Positions 60,966 to 64,000 of a stretch of DNA of 64,000 nucleotides are shown piece after piece. The stretch spans positions 384,314,456 to 384,378,455 of the forward strand of contig NC_077228.1 of assembly GCF_027887165.1 (NCBI RefSeq). The letters are read 5' to 3'. The DNA comes from Monodelphis domestica (lineage: Eukaryota; Chordata; Mammalia; Didelphimorphia; Didelphidae). The notes under the pieces were generated by a model, which saw only the letters and a program-made list of their open reading frames with translations, was not told the DNA's origin and did no database searches. How positions within the stretch are numbered: the first letter of the stretch is position 1; every line of letters begins with the position of its first letter. The position numbers and the translations under genes are program-made.

Positions 60966-62663
60966 CTACACGTTGAGTTAATTATCTTTGAAACTCAAGT
61001 CTCTCAAGAACCAGGGCAAACAACTCTCTTTAGACTAGGTGGAAGAGAGAAAAACCATACAGGAAACTGAGTCATACTGCTTCTCCAGAGAGAGGATGCA
61101 TGTTATCATCATCATCATTATTAAATTGGATTAATGTCACACCTGGTGCTAGGGGGCCCTGTTCTAAGCAGGGTGTAGCAAGCTTCCTTGCTCCATAAAA
61201 CTTTTTGCTCTAGGCTTCCCCCTAGTGATATATGGTCTTCCGATTCTTGACCGGATCACAGATTGTATGTTCATCTTCCACATGAGAAACTTAGATTCCC
61301 ACCCGCTTCTCGCTTCCTCACTTTTATGACACCTAAAGAGGAATTGCCCCTGCCTGACTTCTCACTTGCCCTGTCTGTCTTTTTGCCTTGTCTTATTGCC
61401 TCCTGACTTGGGTTACAAACACCTGAATGTTTGTATCATCTAACAAACTTGTTCTCTCTCTCCTCTTCCCCCTCATCTCAAAGTTTGACAATTGAGAGCT
61501 GGGACTGGAAAATGGAAACTCTGATGTGGCATCTCCCATGGAGAATTTAAGCCAGGCATTAAGATGAACAGGCAATAAGACTGGTGACAAAATTCAATGG
61601 GTTGTGGGTAGCAATTAACACTTGTTAAATTATACATCTGCGGGCATAATTGTCCCTTTTTATGTGACTTTTCTGACTCTCATATTTCAAGATACTAAAT
61701 AGAAAGTGAAATATAGAAAAATAAAGCATTTATTTAGTGGGGCTAGAAGGTAGTATGATATACAATAAACCATGCTGTGCTAGGAGGTAGGAGAAATTAT
61801 TTCTCAAATACAGACTAAAAAACTGCCAGCTCTCCCTCTTGCCCCACCTGTACTCCTACCCAATAGCTATTATAATAAACCTTGTACAAGTAATTTGACC
61901 TCTTTCTACTTCATTCATAAATGGAGATGTTAATATATCTTAAGCTGGAAGCAGGAGAGGCTAACTCAGATTTACTGATGTCTCTTCCAGCTTTAAGAAC
62001 TGTGATTCTAGTCCTTTGAGAGCAGAGATTAACTGATTTTTTGTATTCTTATTCCCATAACCTAGCACAGTGCCTGACACAGAGTAGGTACTTAGCAAAT
62101 GCTTGTGGATTAATAATCTGTGTAAAGTACTCCAACTGATTCTGTGTGAGCTGGTGGATTCAGTATGGACAGCTTCCATGTGCTGTCAGTAAAATGTGGG
62201 CATTTAGCCTTCTGTAGTCTTTCCTTGACAATATAACTTGTATATAGGGATGAATATAGAACTAAATAGGCAAAGAAATTGAGATAGGTGTCATGTCTAT
62301 TTATCTATCTATTTATGACTAATATTCTCATGTGTAATAAGTAGAGATGGCTATAAAGCTAGATAAACAGAGAGAGATAAATGATGGATGAATAGATAGT
62401 AAATATTCTCTCAATATAGAAAATGAATGGATAGATGAATAAATATTTATTCTATGTTTATGAATATATGTACATTAAAATATATTATATATATATGCAT
62501 ATATATATACATAGAGAGAATGTACCCAACTGTCTTTGTAGCCATATCCATATGCAAACACAGCCAAGAGAAAGAGACAGAAAGAGACAGAGAGTCAGAG
62601 AGCCAGAGAAAGAGACTTTTTATTGTACTTTTTTTTAAGTTGGGGAAAGAAAAGTTGTCCTGT
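60966..62663. other. Unassigned flank with a MIR-like scrap and microsatellites
   Basis: 62010-62120 is MIR-like (CTAGCACAGTGCCTGACACAG). TA-rich and GAGA-rich runs lie at 62460-62610. No RWDD1 exon was recognised. Confidence 0.5.
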
Positions 62664-63297
62664 GAAAAAAGACTTGTACCAAAATATTCATAGCTGCACT
62701 CTTTGTGGTGGCAAAAAAAATTAGAAAATGAGGGGATGCTCATCAATTGAGGAATGGCTGAACAAATTCTGGTATATGTTGGTGATGGAATACTATTGTG
62801 CTCAAAGGAATAATAAACTGGAGGAATTCCATGGAGACTGGAATAACCTCCAGGAAGTGATGTAGAGTGAGAAGGGCAAAGCCAGGAGAATATTGTACAT
62901 AGAGACTGATACACTGTAGTATAATCGAACATAATGGATTTCTCTACTAGCAGCAATGCAATGATCCAGGACAATTCTGAGAGATCTATTAGAAAGAACA
63001 CCATCCACATTCAGAGGAAGAATTGTGGGAATAGAAACACAGAAGAAAAACAACTGCTAGATCACATGGGTTGATGGGGATATGATTGGAGATGGAGACT
63101 CTAAACAATCACCCCAGTGCAAATATCAATAATATGTAAATAGTTCTTGATCAATGACACATGTAAAACCTAGTGGAATTGCTTGTTGGTTATGGTAGGG
63201 AGGTGGGGGTAGGGTAGGGAAAGAACAGGAATCTTGTAACCATGGAAAAATACTCTAAATTAATTAATTAAATAAAATTTTCCAAAACTTAAAAAAA
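62664..63297 (+). mobile_element. 5'-truncated L1 3' end with 14-bp target duplication
   Basis: ATTCATAGCTGCACTCTTTGT, AATGAGGGGATGCTCATCAAT, TGGAGGAATTCCATGGAGAC, a GTGGAATTGCTTGTTGG block and a terminal A run. AAAAGTTGTCCTGT flanks it at 62650-62663 and 63298-63311 (14 of 14). The A-rich start of the duplication fits the L1 endonuclease. Confidence 0.95.
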
Positions 63298-63311
63298 AAA
63301 AGTTGTCCTGT

Positions 63312-64000
63312 CCTATCACCTAACTTAATAGTGTTGCAGAACGCAGAAACACAAGATGATTCTGAAGTTTCCTGATCTGTGAAATGAAAAGGTTAGACCA
63401 CAATTCCTTGGATATCCCTTCCAACTCTAATGTTTCGTGCTTCAAATGAATCTGAGATCCTGAATTAGGATATGAAGGTTAAATCAAAACCATGAACTAC
63501 ACTTAAAGTTAGCATTCAGGGAAAATTCTATTACAGAGAATCTCCTAAAAACAAAATCAATGAATGAAATAAGTTCAAAGCATTACATCATCAGAAATAT
63601 GCCTAATAGCCATTCACACCCTAACACCAGGAAACATTTTCAGTAGCTTCTGGAAGCCTTTTCCACATCAAACTCCTTTAAAGTAATGGCACACTCTTTA
63701 TAGACTGATCCAGTAAATTTAGGATGGCATAACCTTCTAATTCTCCATTCAAGTCTGACCCCAAAGCCAGAGAGGTGACTCTGAGTTTGAGAATCCCAAG
63801 CTGGAAAACTCTATGATAGCCAGAGAGTATGTCTGCTGAAGACTGACCTAGCTATATTCAATGAGATTCATCCCCAAATAATGAGGTATTTTGGTGGTCA
63901 CAGCAATTGATGAAACCATTACATTAAAGCACAGATAGGTCATACTCTGGGTCAGTGGGTCTTAGAATCATAGATTTAGAGCTAGTACGAATCTCATTGA
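63312..64000. other. Unassigned, with a MIR-like scrap
   Basis: 63355-63440 has CCTGATCTGTGAAATGAAAAG and ATCCCTTCCAACTCTAATG, a MIR-like 3' part. Nothing else recognised to the end of the window. Confidence 0.5.

Noticed and set aside
62447..63053. 187- and 83-codon - strand frames
   Set aside because: They are antisense to the L1 3' end at 62664-63297 and to TA repeats.

Overview
The window is nuclear DNA of a mammal, and the repeats point to a marsupial. It is AT-rich and intron/intergenic in character. It is dense with L1 3' ends of the marsupial type, with tRNA-derived SINEs that begin GGCAGCTAGGT and end GTAAGGGTTT, and with CORE/MIR-like SINEs, LTR elements, an RTE (BovB-like) remnant and small hAT elements. 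Nothing seen decides between American and Australian marsupials. No bacterial, viral-genome or organellar gene organisation is present.

Two host genes are recognised. On the + strand at 56599-59950 is a complete two-exon CALHM4 (FAM26D), 314 codons, a large-pore channel subunit of the calcium homeostasis modulator family. On the - strand are the first three coding exons of TRAPPC3L (BET3-like TRAPP subunit) at 44047-44088, 37502-37599 and 33850-33949. Together they encode the first 80 residues; the 3' exons must lie left of the window. As I recall it, human 6q22.1 reads CALHM6 - TRAPPC3L (opposite strand) - CALHM5 - CALHM4 - RWDD1, so the window is the orthologous block. The two genes are transcribed divergently about 12.5 kb apart. 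CALHM5 and RWDD1 are not visible here.

Layout: 1-5.87 kb is one old L1 ORF2 copy broken by three separate LTR insertions. 5.9-19.6 kb is ordinary repeat-rich DNA (MIR-like and L3-like repeats, SINEs, two L1 3' fragments, one hAT element). 19.62-20.27 kb is a 650-bp (TTCC)n tract. 21.3-23.3 kb is a second L1 ORF2 copy hit by a SINE and by a solo LTR of the same family as the one at 96-918. 24.1-25.3 kb is an antisense L1 ORF1. 26.39-26.61 kb is an unidentified exon-like segment. 27.8-29.8 kb holds an ORF1-like remnant and an LTR candidate. 33.8-44.1 kb is the 5' half of TRAPPC3L with repeats in its introns. 45.2-48.3 kb has a hAT element with a perfect target duplication, an unusual 3'-truncated L1 and a diverged tandem repeat. 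48.8-56.0 kb is SINEs, L1 and L3-like repeats. 56.5-60.0 kb is CALHM4, and 60.0-64.0 kb is repeat-bearing flank.

The coding content is small (about 1.2 kb of 64 kb). Most long open frames are accidents of simple repeats or pieces of L1. All assignments come from reading and translating the sequence; family names rest on remembered protein and repeat consensus sequences, and no database search was run.
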